Below are positions 15,786 through 24,763 of a stretch of 59,290 bases of DNA, piece after piece (within the stretch, counting starts at the first letter, position 1; each line of letters begins with the position of its first letter). The stretch is from positions 1-59,290 of the forward strand of contig CAXMOP010000099.1 in assembly GCA_964195155.1 (NCBI GenBank). Direction: 5' to 3'. The stretch is from JACZST01 sp964195155. Its GTDB lineage: Bacteria; Actinomycetota; Acidimicrobiia; Spongiisociales; UBA5794. The notes beneath the pieces were generated by a model. The model had not been told where the DNA came from. It searched no databases and worked only from the letters and a program-made list of their open reading frames with translations. The position numbers and the translations under genes were made by a program.

Positions 15786-16602
15786 TTGGGGGTTCCGGGG
15801 ATTGCGGTTGAGCGAGAGGCTCGTCCCAGATGTGGATGGGCAGTCCCAGCTTCAGCATCGAATCGAGGTGATCCGATTCCCATGTCGGCACGCGTACGCA
15901 ACCGTGTGACGCCGGATGTGCCGGCACACTCCCTGAGCCATGCACCGCGTAATACGGGGTGAAGTACCACGGCTTGTACAGGCTGCCGAGATAGTTCTTT
16001 CTCCACCCATCCACGTGTCTGAATAGCCGGAAGTCGCCCTTCGGGGTGGTGGCATGTACCAGACCCCCGCCGGGTCCGCCGTTCTTCGACCAGTACAATT
16101 CACCGTTTCCGCTCGAGACCGGCAGGATGGCGGCGATCTCGCCGGCGCGAATGACGAAAAGCACCTGCCGATCGATGTCGACTTCGATCCGATCCATCTC
16201 GTCTGCATGTCGCCCCAGGATGGCACTGTGGTCAACCTCGATGGTCCAGTCCTCGGGCTGCCAGGTGTCGCTGCGCTCGGATCCGGCGAGCTTATGCAGG
16301 GCCACAACGGCGGCGGCGGTGGCGGGCCCGTACTCGCCGTCGATCTCACCACGGAATACGCCAAGCCGCTTCAGGTGTCGTTGGAGCTGAGCGACACTCC
16401 GGTCCTGGAGACCGCGATTCAGCGCGCTCGGCGTGGGGTCCCTGAGTACTTTCCATTCCAGGTCGGGGTCCTGCGAGTCAACAACGGCGATCGTGGAGGG
16501 CAACCAGGCGGTTGGCGGCGCGTCGATCGCCGATGTGCTTTCGACACCGGCTTGGGGGGCGGCGAGCAGCATGACCGCAATGCCCAGTGCGTGGAGAAAC
16601 AT
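15739..16602 (-). CDS. L,D-transpeptidase (YkuD) with peptidoglycan-binding domain
   Basis: A 287-residue exported enzyme. Residues 1-25 are a signal peptide; a peptidoglycan-binding domain lies at about 66-107 (VAQLQRHLKRLGVFRGEIDG then YGPATAAAV); the YkuD domain at about 138-255 holds His221 and the catalytic SHGCVR motif with Cys235. It forms 3-3 cross-links in peptidoglycan or attaches proteins to it outside the membrane. ATG at 16602 is chosen because it starts the signal peptide; an upstream TTG would place 18 polar residues ahead of it. The C-terminal 30 residues are Pro/Glu-rich and overlap the amidohydrolase remnant. Confidence 0.88.
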   Translation of the reverse strand: MFLHALGIAVMLLAAPQAGVESTSAIDAPPTAWLPSTIAVVDSQDPDLEWKVLRDPTPSALNRGLQDRSVAQLQRHLKRLGVFRGEIDGEYGPATAAAVVALHKLAGSERSDTWQPEDWTIEVDHSAILGRHADEMDRIEVDIDRQVLFVIRAGEIAAILPVSSGNGELYWSKNGGPGGGLVHATTPKGDFRLFRHVDGWRKNYLGSLYKPWYFTPYYAVHGSGSVPAHPASHGCVRVPTWESDHLDSMLKLGLPIHIWDEPLAQPQSPEPPITRTEPAEPTAFEIV

Positions 16603-16711
16603 GTCGCTCTTACGATCGGAGGGGGGTGAGCCTAACTGGAGGTCGGGGTGGTCCAAGCCAGACGACCGAGCGTGTGAGCGACGGTCGTATCTCGGGTTTG
16701 ATCACCGCCGG

Positions 16712-16852
16712 GTGTCGACGGCGGCTGCTGCGGTGCAGCGGAGTATCCGGGCGACATTCGACTCACTTCTGAACCAGAACGTCCCGGTGCTCGGGTCGGT
16801 CATCCGGCGATGGGCGGAGGAGATCCTCGACCTGTGGGAGGGCAGTCCCTAG
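16712..16852 (+). CDS. Possible 46-residue hypothetical protein
   Basis: A GTG-started frame ending just before the convergent FAD gene. The C-terminal half (RATFDSLLNQNVPVLG then IRRWAEEILDLWEG) has an amphipathic helical look. There is no clear ribosome binding site and no recognised family. The 261-base gap between the transpeptidase start and the FAD gene holds nothing else visible. Confidence 0.2.
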   Translation: MSTAAAAVQRSIRATFDSLLNQNVPVLGSVIRRWAEEILDLWEGSP

Positions 16853-16863
16853 GTTCGTGAGGC

Positions 16864-18432
16864 TCAGGACGCCGCGATTGCGGCTTCAAGGCTGCTCCCC
16901 AGATCCTCGAGCAGCACGATCGCCGCATTCCTTCCCGGGCCGGCCGAGACCGATCCTCCGGGGTGGGTGGTTGCCCCGGTCTGATATAGGCCGGCGATCG
17001 GGGTTCGATGCTGTGCCCACCCGGGGGCAGGGCGGAGCGACCCCATCTGATCGGTGCCCATATCACCGCCGTGGCACGACCCGTGCCAGTTGTGCGCGTT
17101 CATGCGCTCCAGGTCGAGCGGGCTCTTCAGCGCGGTGCCGAGGATGTTGTTCTCGGTGACGTTCGGGGCGTAACGGCGCAGGTGCTCCAGGTTCGCGGCC
17201 GCCACGTCTGGCATGATTTCGTCCCAGTGATCGGGGCCCTCGGGGAGCTGATAGGGCTGGAACCCGACGACTTTCAAGGTGTGATGATCGTCCGGCGCCC
17301 GCGTCGGATCCACCACGGTTGGGCAGAGGATCAACAGCACGGGGTCGTCGAGGGCGATGACGCCGCGATCGAAGTCATTCGGCACGCGCAGCATTCTCTC
17401 CACCGAGGTCGGCAAGCCTGAGGCGAGCGGGATCAATCCGTCGGCATACTGTGGCGCTTCCGTCGTGGCGTAGTGGGCTGTGCACATCGTGATGCCGGGC
17501 TTCCAGGTGTCGACCGCGAACCGAAAGTCGTCACCCCACGCCTCGGTCGGTGCCATCTCGATCAGGTGTTTGATGTGGATCGTCGACAGTACCGCCTTCT
17601 CTGCACGGTGCACCTCGCCATCGGCGGTCTCGACGCCGACGCACCGGCCGGACTCAATGACGAGGTCGATCACTCTGCGCTCGGTGAGGATCGTGCCGCC
17701 GCGATCCTCGATGAAGCGAGCCAGCGCTACCGGCAGGGCCCGCGAACCGCCCTTCGGGACGATCCATGAGTGGCGCTGCCTGCCGAACGGAAGGGCATAG
17801 GCCAATCGCGCCGTCTCCTCACGCTGCGGGGGTTGCATGGTCATGAACGCCAGCCACAGCATGAATGCCCTCGACCGGGGATCTTCGAAATGGTCGAAGA
17901 TCACCTTGGCCGCGCTCCAGCGGCGAATGCGCTGCCAGCGCCGACCGTCTGGATGCTGGGCGAGTCGATCATCGATTCCCGGCCCCCGGCCGATCGGCGT
18001 GTACCGGAAGGCTGTGAAGATCGAAGCAACCTGCTCGTAGTCCTCGATCATCGTGCGGAACGAACGGCCATCTGAGACCGAAAATCGGGCGAGCTCGGCG
18101 GTCGTGCGATCGAGGTCCCGCCACTGGGTGATCGATGTTCCGTCGGGGAAGGGAACATGCACCACGGGATCGGGCGAGAGGTACTCCAGGCCGTAGTCCC
18201 GAAGCCCGAGCTCGTTGTCGCGGATGGTCGGGCTCGACTGCAGCAGCGTGTGCGCGGTCGAGCACGAATCGTGGAGGAACCCGGGGATGGTCAGTTCCTC
18301 GGTGGCGGTGTCACCGCCGACCACGTTTCGCGCCTCGAGAACCAGGACGCTGAACCCTGCCTTCACCAGGTACGCGGCAGCCACCAAGCTGTTGTGGCCT
18401 GCGCCGGCGATCACGACGTCATGGCTGGTCAT
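16864..18432 (-). CDS. Carotenoid-desaturase-like NAD(P)/FAD oxidoreductase
   Basis: A 522-residue flavoprotein beginning with the dinucleotide motif HDVVIAGAGHNSLVAAAYLV (4-23), then LEARNVVGGDTATEE, and ending with the C-terminal FAD-contacting segment GLYQTGATTHPGGSVSAGPG. This is the phytoene desaturase/CrtI-like subgroup, also found in many non-carotenoid catabolic clusters. Its ATG overlaps the stop of the molybdenum hydroxylase gene (ATGA), so the two are co-translated and may act on the same substrate. No carotenoid biosynthesis gene is nearby, which argues against a pigment role. Confidence 0.8.
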   Translation of the reverse strand: MTSHDVVIAGAGHNSLVAAAYLVKAGFSVLVLEARNVVGGDTATEELTIPGFLHDSCSTAHTLLQSSPTIRDNELGLRDYGLEYLSPDPVVHVPFPDGTSITQWRDLDRTTAELARFSVSDGRSFRTMIEDYEQVASIFTAFRYTPIGRGPGIDDRLAQHPDGRRWQRIRRWSAAKVIFDHFEDPRSRAFMLWLAFMTMQPPQREETARLAYALPFGRQRHSWIVPKGGSRALPVALARFIEDRGGTILTERRVIDLVIESGRCVGVETADGEVHRAEKAVLSTIHIKHLIEMAPTEAWGDDFRFAVDTWKPGITMCTAHYATTEAPQYADGLIPLASGLPTSVERMLRVPNDFDRGVIALDDPVLLILCPTVVDPTRAPDDHHTLKVVGFQPYQLPEGPDHWDEIMPDVAAANLEHLRRYAPNVTENNILGTALKSPLDLERMNAHNWHGSCHGGDMGTDQMGSLRPAPGWAQHRTPIAGLYQTGATTHPGGSVSAGPGRNAAIVLLEDLGSSLEAAIAAS

Positions 18433-20687
18433 CCGCGGACCGCCTCCACTCCATCCTCTCTGTGGAGCGCCTCCCAGACACGGTGGGGGAGCAGCGGCAG
18501 CTGCAAGTCGGTGACGCCGTATGGAGCGAGCGCGTCGATGGTTGCGTTGAGGATGGCGGCAGGGGCTCCGATGCATCCGCCTTCGCCGGCACCCTTGACC
18601 CCGAGCGGATTCGATGGAGCCGGGTGCTCGATCCGCTCGGCGGTGAGGGTGAGTCGGGTGGCGGATCCGGGGATGACGTAGTTCGTGAACGAGGCGGTGA
18701 GTGGCTGTCCTGTCTCGTCGTAGTACATCTCTTCGAGCAGCGCGGCCCCGATACCCTGCATGAGCGAGCCGTGCAACTGACCCTCCACTATCGCCTCGTC
18801 GAGGACGCTGCCGACGTCGTCCACGGTCACCATTCGTTGCAACGATACGACCCCGGTCGCCTGGTCGACCTCAACGACAGCCACGTGGACGCCGTAGGGA
18901 AACGTCTGCGCGCCCGGCACGTAGAACTCCTCGAAGAAGATCCGGTCGCCCGCCGCATCTGCGTGCCCCGCCACCTCGGCAAGGGTCACCCCGTGTTCGG
19001 GGACCCCGACGACGGAGAAGGCGCCGTCGCCGAGAATGAGATCGATCGGCGATGCCTCCATGATCTCGGCGGCGATATCGCGAGCGCGGTCTCTTGCCTT
19101 CTCGGACATCCGAAACACTGCCGATGCCCCGATCTGTGCAGATCGGCTGGCGAAGCTCCCAACGCCTCTTGGGACGGCGTCGGTATCGCCGGCCACGACC
19201 GTTATCACGGATCGATCTGCCGTAAGCACCGACGCAACGATCTTCTGCCACACCGATTCGTGGCCCTGGCCCGCTGCAGTCGATCCGGTGCGAACGATGA
19301 TCTGCCCGTCGGCTCGCAACTCCACGGATCCGTACTCGCCGGACTCCGCCGCGCCACCGGCCCGTTCGACAAAGGCTCCAATCCCGATGCCAAGCGGAGG
19401 GTCGCCACTACGACGGCGCCGTTCCTGCTCGGATCGGACCCCCTGGTAGCCGACCAGCTCGAGCGCTCGGTCGAGGGCGGCGAGATAGTCGCCGGAGTCG
19501 TAGATCGCACCGGTTGGAGTCGTGTGGGGCCAGGCGTCGACGAAGTTGATGCGCCGCACTTCTGCAGGGTCGAGGTCCAAGGTGCGTGCCAACTCATCGA
19601 CGGCCCGCTCGATGGCGAGCGCCGCCTCGGGTCGCCCCGCTCCCCGATAAGGCGCGGTTGGTGCCTTGTTCGATACGTACGTCGTCGTGCGGTACTCGAT
19701 GCTGGAGATGGCATAGAGACCGCAGGCAACCAGCCGTGTGATGCCGGCCATGAATGCCCCGGTGTCCGGGTAGGCGCCGGTGTCGGTCAACAGGTCGAAG
19801 CTCGCTCGGCGGATCCGCCCGGTGGTGTCCGCGCTCAGCGTGACGCGGTGATGCTGGCTGCGTCCATGGGAGCCGGCGACGAAGATCTCAGATCGGGTCT
19901 GGCTCCACAGGACCGCCCGCTCCAGCATCAGCGCCGCTTTGGCGACGGCAACGTACTCCGGGTAGATCCGCTTCATTCCGAAGGCGCCGCCCACGTCCGG
20001 CGCCACGACGCGAATCCGATCGAGTGGCAGGTCGAGTGCCTCACCGAGCTGATCGCGCAGCTGGTGAGGTGCCTGATGGCCGCACCAGATCATCAGCCGG
20101 TCTGCTTGGGGCACCGCGAGAATCTGCAGGGTCTCAAGTGGCGAAGGCGCCAGCCGCGGATGATCGACTTCGATCGTGACGTCGACCAGACCCTCGGCGG
20201 CCGGAGTTGGGCCTTCTCGCAGATCGGTAGTCGCAACCACGTTGCTGCCCACTTTCGGGAACAGGAGGGTGTCACCGGCGAGCGCCGCGGCAGCGGTGGT
20301 GACGACCGGGAGGGGATCAAGCTCGGCGCGCACCAGGACCGCGGCGTCTTCTGCTGCGGGTGGCGAGGTGGCGATCACCATCGCCAGGGCCTCTCCGGCA
20401 AATCGAACGCGATCAGTTGCGAGAACCGGCCGAGCCATCCCCGGGGCGGCCGGCCCGGCGAGGACGACGCTCATGTCGGCCAGATGGAGATCCGCTGCGG
20501 TGAGCACCGCGATCACACCGTCGGATCGACTCGCCTCATCGACCTCGATCGAGCGAAGTTCCCCGTGAGCGATCGGGCTACGGACGAACCAGCAGTGCAA
20601 GGTATCTGGTGTCACGAGGTCGGCGACGAAGCGACCTTGGCCGGTGATCAGTCGCTCGACCGCGTCGATTGGGGGAGGCGGGATCAT
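18429..20687 (-). CDS. Molybdenum hydroxylase large subunit (xanthine dehydrogenase family), orphan
   Basis: The 752-residue protein has the fold of molybdopterin-binding subunits: VRFAGEALAMVIA (about 94-106), VVAPDVGGAFGMK (227-239), PYRGAGRPEAA (346-356) at the position of the CO dehydrogenase active-site loop, GQGHES, and GVKGAGEGG near the C-terminus with the catalytic Glu. The loop is of the form II/xanthine dehydrogenase type without Cys. Partner iron-sulfur and FAD subunits, normally adjacent, are missing here; instead it is coupled to a desaturase-like FAD protein. It may hydroxylate an N-heterocycle or aldehyde. It is divergent from an ACMSD-type amidohydrolase 66 bases away. Confidence 0.85.
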   Translation of the reverse strand: MIPPPPIDAVERLITGQGRFVADLVTPDTLHCWFVRSPIAHGELRSIEVDEASRSDGVIAVLTAADLHLADMSVVLAGPAAPGMARPVLATDRVRFAGEALAMVIATSPPAAEDAAVLVRAELDPLPVVTTAAAALAGDTLLFPKVGSNVVATTDLREGPTPAAEGLVDVTIEVDHPRLAPSPLETLQILAVPQADRLMIWCGHQAPHQLRDQLGEALDLPLDRIRVVAPDVGGAFGMKRIYPEYVAVAKAALMLERAVLWSQTRSEIFVAGSHGRSQHHRVTLSADTTGRIRRASFDLLTDTGAYPDTGAFMAGITRLVACGLYAISSIEYRTTTYVSNKAPTAPYRGAGRPEAALAIERAVDELARTLDLDPAEVRRINFVDAWPHTTPTGAIYDSGDYLAALDRALELVGYQGVRSEQERRRRSGDPPLGIGIGAFVERAGGAAESGEYGSVELRADGQIIVRTGSTAAGQGHESVWQKIVASVLTADRSVITVVAGDTDAVPRGVGSFASRSAQIGASAVFRMSEKARDRARDIAAEIMEASPIDLILGDGAFSVVGVPEHGVTLAEVAGHADAAGDRIFFEEFYVPGAQTFPYGVHVAVVEVDQATGVVSLQRMVTVDDVGSVLDEAIVEGQLHGSLMQGIGAALLEEMYYDETGQPLTASFTNYVIPGSATRLTLTAERIEHPAPSNPLGVKGAGEGGCIGAPAAILNATIDALAPYGVTDLQLPLLPHRVWEALHREDGVEAVRG

Positions 20688-20753
20688 GGGATTGCAGAGG
20701 ATAACCCAGGCACCTTCATCGCCTCGGGGCGATCGGTGTGCTATCAACTGCCG

Positions 20754-21743
20754 GTGACCGTCGACGTCCACGCTCACTGTGTCCCGGCCGCCATTGCCGA
20801 TCTGCTCCGCGACGAGGGCCCGGCGCTTGGCATCGAGTTGGGTGACGACCGGCGGGTGATCGTCGCCGGGCGGCAGCTTCCGATGCCGCTGCGATCCGAT
20901 CTCATGGATCGACCGACACGCCTCGAGGCGATGGATCGCGCTGGCGTTGACCAACAAATCCTGTCTCCCTGGATCGACCTCACCGCATACGGCCTCGACT
21001 CCGACCGCAGTGTTCGTTGGTCGCGACTGCTCAACGAGGCGATGGCGGCGGAGGCGGCGTCACATCCCGACCGGTTTCTCGCCATCGGCACCGTGCCACT
21101 GCAGAGCCCGGAACTAGCTGCTGAAGAGCTCCGCTATGCCGTCGAAGTGCTTGGCATGGTCGGCGTCGAGATCGGCACCATGGTGGGCGATCTCGACTTG
21201 GTCGCTGCCGAGCTCGATCCATTCTGGACCGAGGCCGCCCGCAAGCGTTGTCTGCTGTTGCTGCATCCCCTGGATCCGCTGCCGGGGATTGATCTCTCTT
21301 CCCACTTCCTGCACAACATCGTCGGCCGCCCCGCCGAGAGCACGATTGCTATTGCCCGTCTTCTCCTCTCCGGGGTCCTGGAGCGCCACCCCGACCTCAA
21401 GATGTGTGTCGTTCACGGTGGCGGTTTCCTGCCGTATCAAATCGGGCGGATGCAGCGTGCCTGGGTGTCCAAGCCCGAGATCGTTGCCAAAGACATGGGC
21501 ACCTCTCCCACCGATGCTCTGCGCCTCCTCTACTTCGACACGGTGCTGCATGAGCCGGACGCAATCCGCTACCTGATTGATCTGGCTGGGGTAGACCGGA
21601 TCCTGCTCGGCACCGACTACCCGTTCGAGATGGGCGATCCCGACCCGATCGACACCATCGATGCTATTCCCGGGCTGACCGGCACCGAGCGCAACGCAAT
21701 CCTGTCTGGGAACGTGGAGGGCTTGCTCTCCAGCATCCGGTGA
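20754..21743 (+). CDS. Amidohydrolase family 2 (ACMSD-type) metal-dependent hydrolase or decarboxylase
   Basis: A 329-residue TIM-barrel protein. It has the N-terminal metal motif DVHAHC (4-9), the segment VVHGGGFLPYQIGR and the C-terminal LLGTDYPFEMGD with the conserved Asp. The family includes 2-amino-3-carboxymuconate-6-semialdehyde decarboxylase and related decarboxylases of aromatic ring-cleavage products. GTG at 20754 puts the metal motif at residue 4; a GTG at 20736 is an alternative. A longer in-frame opening upstream is antisense to the molybdenum hydroxylase gene and was discarded. Together with that gene it suggests degradation of an aromatic or heterocyclic compound. Confidence 0.85.
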   Translation: MTVDVHAHCVPAAIADLLRDEGPALGIELGDDRRVIVAGRQLPMPLRSDLMDRPTRLEAMDRAGVDQQILSPWIDLTAYGLDSDRSVRWSRLLNEAMAAEAASHPDRFLAIGTVPLQSPELAAEELRYAVEVLGMVGVEIGTMVGDLDLVAAELDPFWTEAARKRCLLLLHPLDPLPGIDLSSHFLHNIVGRPAESTIAIARLLLSGVLERHPDLKMCVVHGGGFLPYQIGRMQRAWVSKPEIVAKDMGTSPTDALRLLYFDTVLHEPDAIRYLIDLAGVDRILLGTDYPFEMGDPDPIDTIDAIPGLTGTERNAILSGNVEGLLSSIR

Positions 21744-21776
21744 TCGGGCCAACGCCTTTCACTAACATTGGTTACC

Positions 21777-21790
21777 TACAAACGATTGCG
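21777..21790 (+). promoter_or_regulatory. Candidate LacI-family operator upstream of the dehydrogenase pair
   Basis: TACAAACGATTGCG matches 8 of the 10 fixed positions of the LacI-family half-palindrome TGNAANCGNTTNCA. Its reverse complement contains CAATCGTTTG, identical to the core found in front of the lacI-type gene at 24750. It lies 7 bases before the ATG at 21798 and overlaps a TACAAA -10-like hexamer. Confidence 0.5.
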
Positions 21791-21797
21791 GGACACG

Positions 21798-22724
21798 ATG
21801 ACCAACTCGCACACCGTCGGCTGGATCGGAACCGGCCGCATGGGCTTTGCGCTGTCCAGGCGCCTGCTCGAGAGCGGGTGCGACGTTTCGGTTTACAACC
21901 GGACCCGGGCCAAAGCCGAGCCGCTTGCCGCGCTCGGGGCGAAGATCGTCGACAGCCCCGCCGAACTGGCCGACCGCGACATCGTATTCACGATGGTGGC
22001 GGGTCCCAACGACGTCCTCGAAGTCACTCTCGGGGACAGCGGCGTGCTCTCTGGTAGCGATGACGCCCCGAAGATCATCATCGACTCAACGACCATCGAT
22101 CCCGATGCTTCGGCGACGCTACGCCGCGGAGCCGCCGAACGAGGCACCGCGGTGCTGGCCGCTCCGGTCAGCGGCAACCCCAAGGTCGTCAAATCGGGCA
22201 AGCTGACATCGGTGGTCTCCGGACCACGCGATGCCTTCGAGGAGGCCCGCCCGTACCTGGAGATGTATGGCAGCAAGGTGACATACGTTGGAGCCGAGGA
22301 TGAGGCCCGGCTTGTGAAGATTTGCCACAACCTGTTCCTCGGGGTGATGACCCAGACCCTTGCCGAGATCACCGTCCTGGCCGAGAAGGCGGGAGTGTCG
22401 AGGGCGGACTTCCTCGCCTTTCTCAACGACAGTGTCATGGGCTCCACCTTCACTCGCTACAAGACGCCGGCGTTTGTCAACCTCGACTTTGAGCCCACTT
22501 TCACCTGGCACCTGCTTCGCAAGGACTTCGAATTGGGTCTGGAGCAGAGCCGTGAGCTCGATGCCCCGCTGCCGGTGTCGGCCCTCGTCCATCAGATGGT
22601 GATGGACGGGATCGGCAGGGGCCTCGGGGATATGGATTTCGCTGCCCTGCTCGAGCTTGCCGCCGCCGGGGCCGGCATGGAGCTCCAGCCGGAGGACGTC
22701 GACGTCTCAGACGGACTTTCCTGA
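21798..22724 (+). CDS. 3-hydroxyisobutyrate/gamma-hydroxybutyrate dehydrogenase-family enzyme
   Basis: A 308-residue beta-hydroxyacid dehydrogenase with the Rossmann motif VGWIGTGRMGFALS (7-20), the substrate loop AAPVSGNPKVV and catalytic Lys174/Asn178 (KICHN). It is a diverged paralogue of the gene at 13852. It is followed after 35 bases by a succinate-semialdehyde-type aldehyde dehydrogenase, so the pair could oxidise a hydroxyacid to its semialdehyde and then to the acid (for example 4-hydroxybutyrate to succinate). ATG at 21798 is preferred over an upstream TTG. A LacI-type operator sits just upstream. Confidence 0.85.
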   Translation: MTNSHTVGWIGTGRMGFALSRRLLESGCDVSVYNRTRAKAEPLAALGAKIVDSPAELADRDIVFTMVAGPNDVLEVTLGDSGVLSGSDDAPKIIIDSTTIDPDASATLRRGAAERGTAVLAAPVSGNPKVVKSGKLTSVVSGPRDAFEEARPYLEMYGSKVTYVGAEDEARLVKICHNLFLGVMTQTLAEITVLAEKAGVSRADFLAFLNDSVMGSTFTRYKTPAFVNLDFEPTFTWHLLRKDFELGLEQSRELDAPLPVSALVHQMVMDGIGRGLGDMDFAALLELAAAGAGMELQPEDVDVSDGLS

Positions 22725-22759
22725 CCGATGCCGGCGTTCACCGACGGAGAGGTGATCTG

Positions 22760-24211
22760 ATGAACGAACTCGTTGCGACCATTCCCACCGGGCTCTACGT
22801 CGGCGGCGCCTGGGAGACATCGGCGTCCGATGGTGCCGAGATCGAGGTGTACGACCCGTCCACCGCTGAGGTCATCACCACCGTCCCGAACGCCTCGATC
22901 GAGGATGCCCTGGCTGCGGTGACCGCCGCGTACGACGCCGGCGCCGCCTGGGCCGACACCGCCCCGCGTCAGCGTGCCGAGATCCTGCGCAAGGCCTGGG
23001 AGCTGATGATCGAGGAGGAAGACCGCCTCGCCACCCTGATCGTGCTCGAGATGGGCAAGGCGTACGGCGAGGCAGCAGCCGAGGTCCGTTATGCCGCGGA
23101 GTTCTTTCGCTGGTTCTCCGGCGAGGCGGTGCGCAACATCGGATCGGTGCAAGTCGCCCCAGGCGGCGACAAACGGATCATGGTCGTCCACCAACCCATC
23201 GGCGTCTCCCTGCTCATCACCCCCTGGAACTTTCCCGCCGCAATGGCGACCCGCAAGATCGCCCCTGCCCTGGCCGCCGGTTGCACGGTGGTGTTAAAGC
23301 CCGCATCGGACACGCCGCTGACCGCGTTGGCGCTCGGTGATCTCCTCGAGCGGGCGGGCGTCCCGGCCGGCGTCGTGAACGTGGTGCCTTCCCGTCGCTC
23401 GAGCGAGGTGGTCCCTGCCGTGCTGGCCGAACCCCGAGTCCGAAAGCTCTCATTCACCGGATCGACCCCGGTCGGGAGCACCCTGCTCGGCGTCGCCGCC
23501 CGAAACATCGTCGACAGCTCGATGGAGCTCGGCGGCAATGCACCGTTCCTCGTATTCGAGGACGCCGACATCGATGCAGCAATCGACGGAGCAATGATCG
23601 CCAAGATGCGAAACGGCGGCCAGTCTTGCATCGCGGCCAACCGCTTCTACGTCCACGAGTCGGTGGCCGACGAATTCTCTACCGGCCTCGCCGAGGCGAT
23701 GGGCGCGCTCACCGTCGGGCCTGGAATGGAACAGGGTGTCGAGCTCGGCCCCCTGATCAACCATCAGGCACAACAGGACATGGGCTTACTCGTCGGTAGT
23801 TGTGTCGACGCCGGCGCCGCGGTCGCCGTTGGGGGAGAGGCACCCGATCGGCCGGGCTACTACTGGGAGCCAACCGTCCTGCGCGACGTGAGCCCCGACA
23901 ACCCGATCCTGAGCCACGAGATTTTCGGGCCGGTAGCGCCGGTGGTCTCGTTTGCCACCGAGAACGAGGCGATCGATCTCTCGAACGCCTCACCGCACGG
24001 ACTCGCTGCCTACCTGTACTCAGGGAGCCTCGAGCGGGGGCTCCGCGTCGCCGAGGCCATCGAGACGGGCATGGTGGGAGTCAACCGCGGCTTGATCTCG
24101 GATCCCGCCGCGCCGTTCGGCGGAGTCAAAGAGAGCGGAATCGGCCGCGAGGGCGGCCAGGTTGGGATGCACGAGTACCTGGAGAGCAAGTACATCGCCG
24201 CCGACTGGTAG
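22760..24211 (+). CDS. NAD(P)-dependent aldehyde dehydrogenase, succinate-semialdehyde type
   Basis: A 483-residue aldehyde dehydrogenase with the oxyanion Asn157 (TPWNFPA), general base Glu256 (MELGGNAPFLVFEDADID) and nucleophile Cys290 (NGGQSCIAANRFYV), ending in the tetramerisation region KESGIGREGG. The ELGGNAPF and Q-(S/T)-C-x-x-ANR motifs resemble GabD-type succinate-semialdehyde dehydrogenases. It oxidises an aldehyde made by the preceding hydroxyacid dehydrogenase. AGAGGTGATCTG precedes the ATG. The operon appears to be controlled by the LacI-type regulator encoded downstream. Confidence 0.9.
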   Translation: MNELVATIPTGLYVGGAWETSASDGAEIEVYDPSTAEVITTVPNASIEDALAAVTAAYDAGAAWADTAPRQRAEILRKAWELMIEEEDRLATLIVLEMGKAYGEAAAEVRYAAEFFRWFSGEAVRNIGSVQVAPGGDKRIMVVHQPIGVSLLITPWNFPAAMATRKIAPALAAGCTVVLKPASDTPLTALALGDLLERAGVPAGVVNVVPSRRSSEVVPAVLAEPRVRKLSFTGSTPVGSTLLGVAARNIVDSSMELGGNAPFLVFEDADIDAAIDGAMIAKMRNGGQSCIAANRFYVHESVADEFSTGLAEAMGALTVGPGMEQGVELGPLINHQAQQDMGLLVGSCVDAGAAVAVGGEAPDRPGYYWEPTVLRDVSPDNPILSHEIFGPVAPVVSFATENEAIDLSNASPHGLAAYLYSGSLERGLRVAEAIETGMVGVNRGLISDPAAPFGGVKESGIGREGGQVGMHEYLESKYIAADW

Positions 24212-24232
24212 ACGCCGTCAGAGTTTGATCCG

Positions 24233-24727
24233 TCAGACAGTGGTCGGCTCGCGAACCCAGCGAACCTTCATATTGACCCCGGCGTCGTTGAGGAGGTTGA
24301 ACACCGGGCAGCGCGCCTCGGTCTCCTCGATGACCGTGGCGAAACGCTCCGCGCTCTCGTCGGTGGCCACGATGGCCTCGACGCGCACCGTTTGGAAGTG
24401 CTGTCGTACCCCTCGTTTTCCCATCCGACCGCGGATGTCGATGGTGAACTCAGCCTCGAACTCGATCCCGTCGTAGGCGAAGCCCATCTCCTTGGCGGTC
24501 CGGTTAAACGTCACCGACTCGCACCCGCAAAGCGCCCCGAGAACTGCCTGGAGTGGGGAGGGTCCCTCCGACGTGCCGCCGTGAGCGATGGGCTCGTCGG
24601 TCATCATCGTCCCGTACTCGCCGTAATCGTGGATGGCCAGCATGGATCCGTCGTTGCTTACCGAAACCGTCTTCTTGCGGACGATCGGCTCCCGCATGTC
24701 ATCAGCGCTCACGATCTCGGTCGCCAT
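24233..24727 (-). CDS. OsmC-family peroxidase-like protein
   Basis: A 164-residue OsmC/Ohr-fold protein. The two redox cysteines of the family correspond to Cys69 (LCGCESVTFNR) and Cys140 (EARCPVFNLL). The upstream segment HGGTSEGPSPLQAVLGA is typical. Such proteins reduce organic hydroperoxides with thiol or dithiol donors. It is divergent from the LacI-type regulator, with a 70-base shared control region containing a LacI-type operator, so it may be co-regulated with the dehydrogenase pair, with which it is convergent. Confidence 0.88.
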   Translation of the reverse strand: MATEIVSADDMREPIVRKKTVSVSNDGSMLAIHDYGEYGTMMTDEPIAHGGTSEGPSPLQAVLGALCGCESVTFNRTAKEMGFAYDGIEFEAEFTIDIRGRMGKRGVRQHFQTVRVEAIVATDESAERFATVIEETEARCPVFNLLNDAGVNMKVRWVREPTTV

Positions 24728-24749
24728 CACTTGCTCCGATCCCGTTGCC

Positions 24750-24763
24750 TACAATCGTTTGCA
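24750..24763 (+). promoter_or_regulatory. Candidate LacI-family operator between osmC-like and lacI-type genes
   Basis: TACAATCGTTTGCA matches 9 of the 10 fixed positions of TGNAANCGNTTNCA. It overlaps a TACAAT -10-like hexamer and lies 34 bases before the GTG of the regulator, as expected for autoregulation. The core CAATCGTTTG recurs, inverted, before the dehydrogenase operon. Confidence 0.55.

Noticed and set aside
18462..20753. A very long plus-strand open frame (over 1000 codons to 21743)
   Set aside because: Only the last 329 codons resemble a protein family (ACMSD-type amidohydrolase). The rest is antisense to the molybdenum hydroxylase gene, whose motifs are clear, and is kept open by high GC content.
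20688..20957. Upstream extension of the molybdenum hydroxylase
   Set aside because: Residues before ATG 20687 are unlike the family and antisense to the amidohydrolase start.
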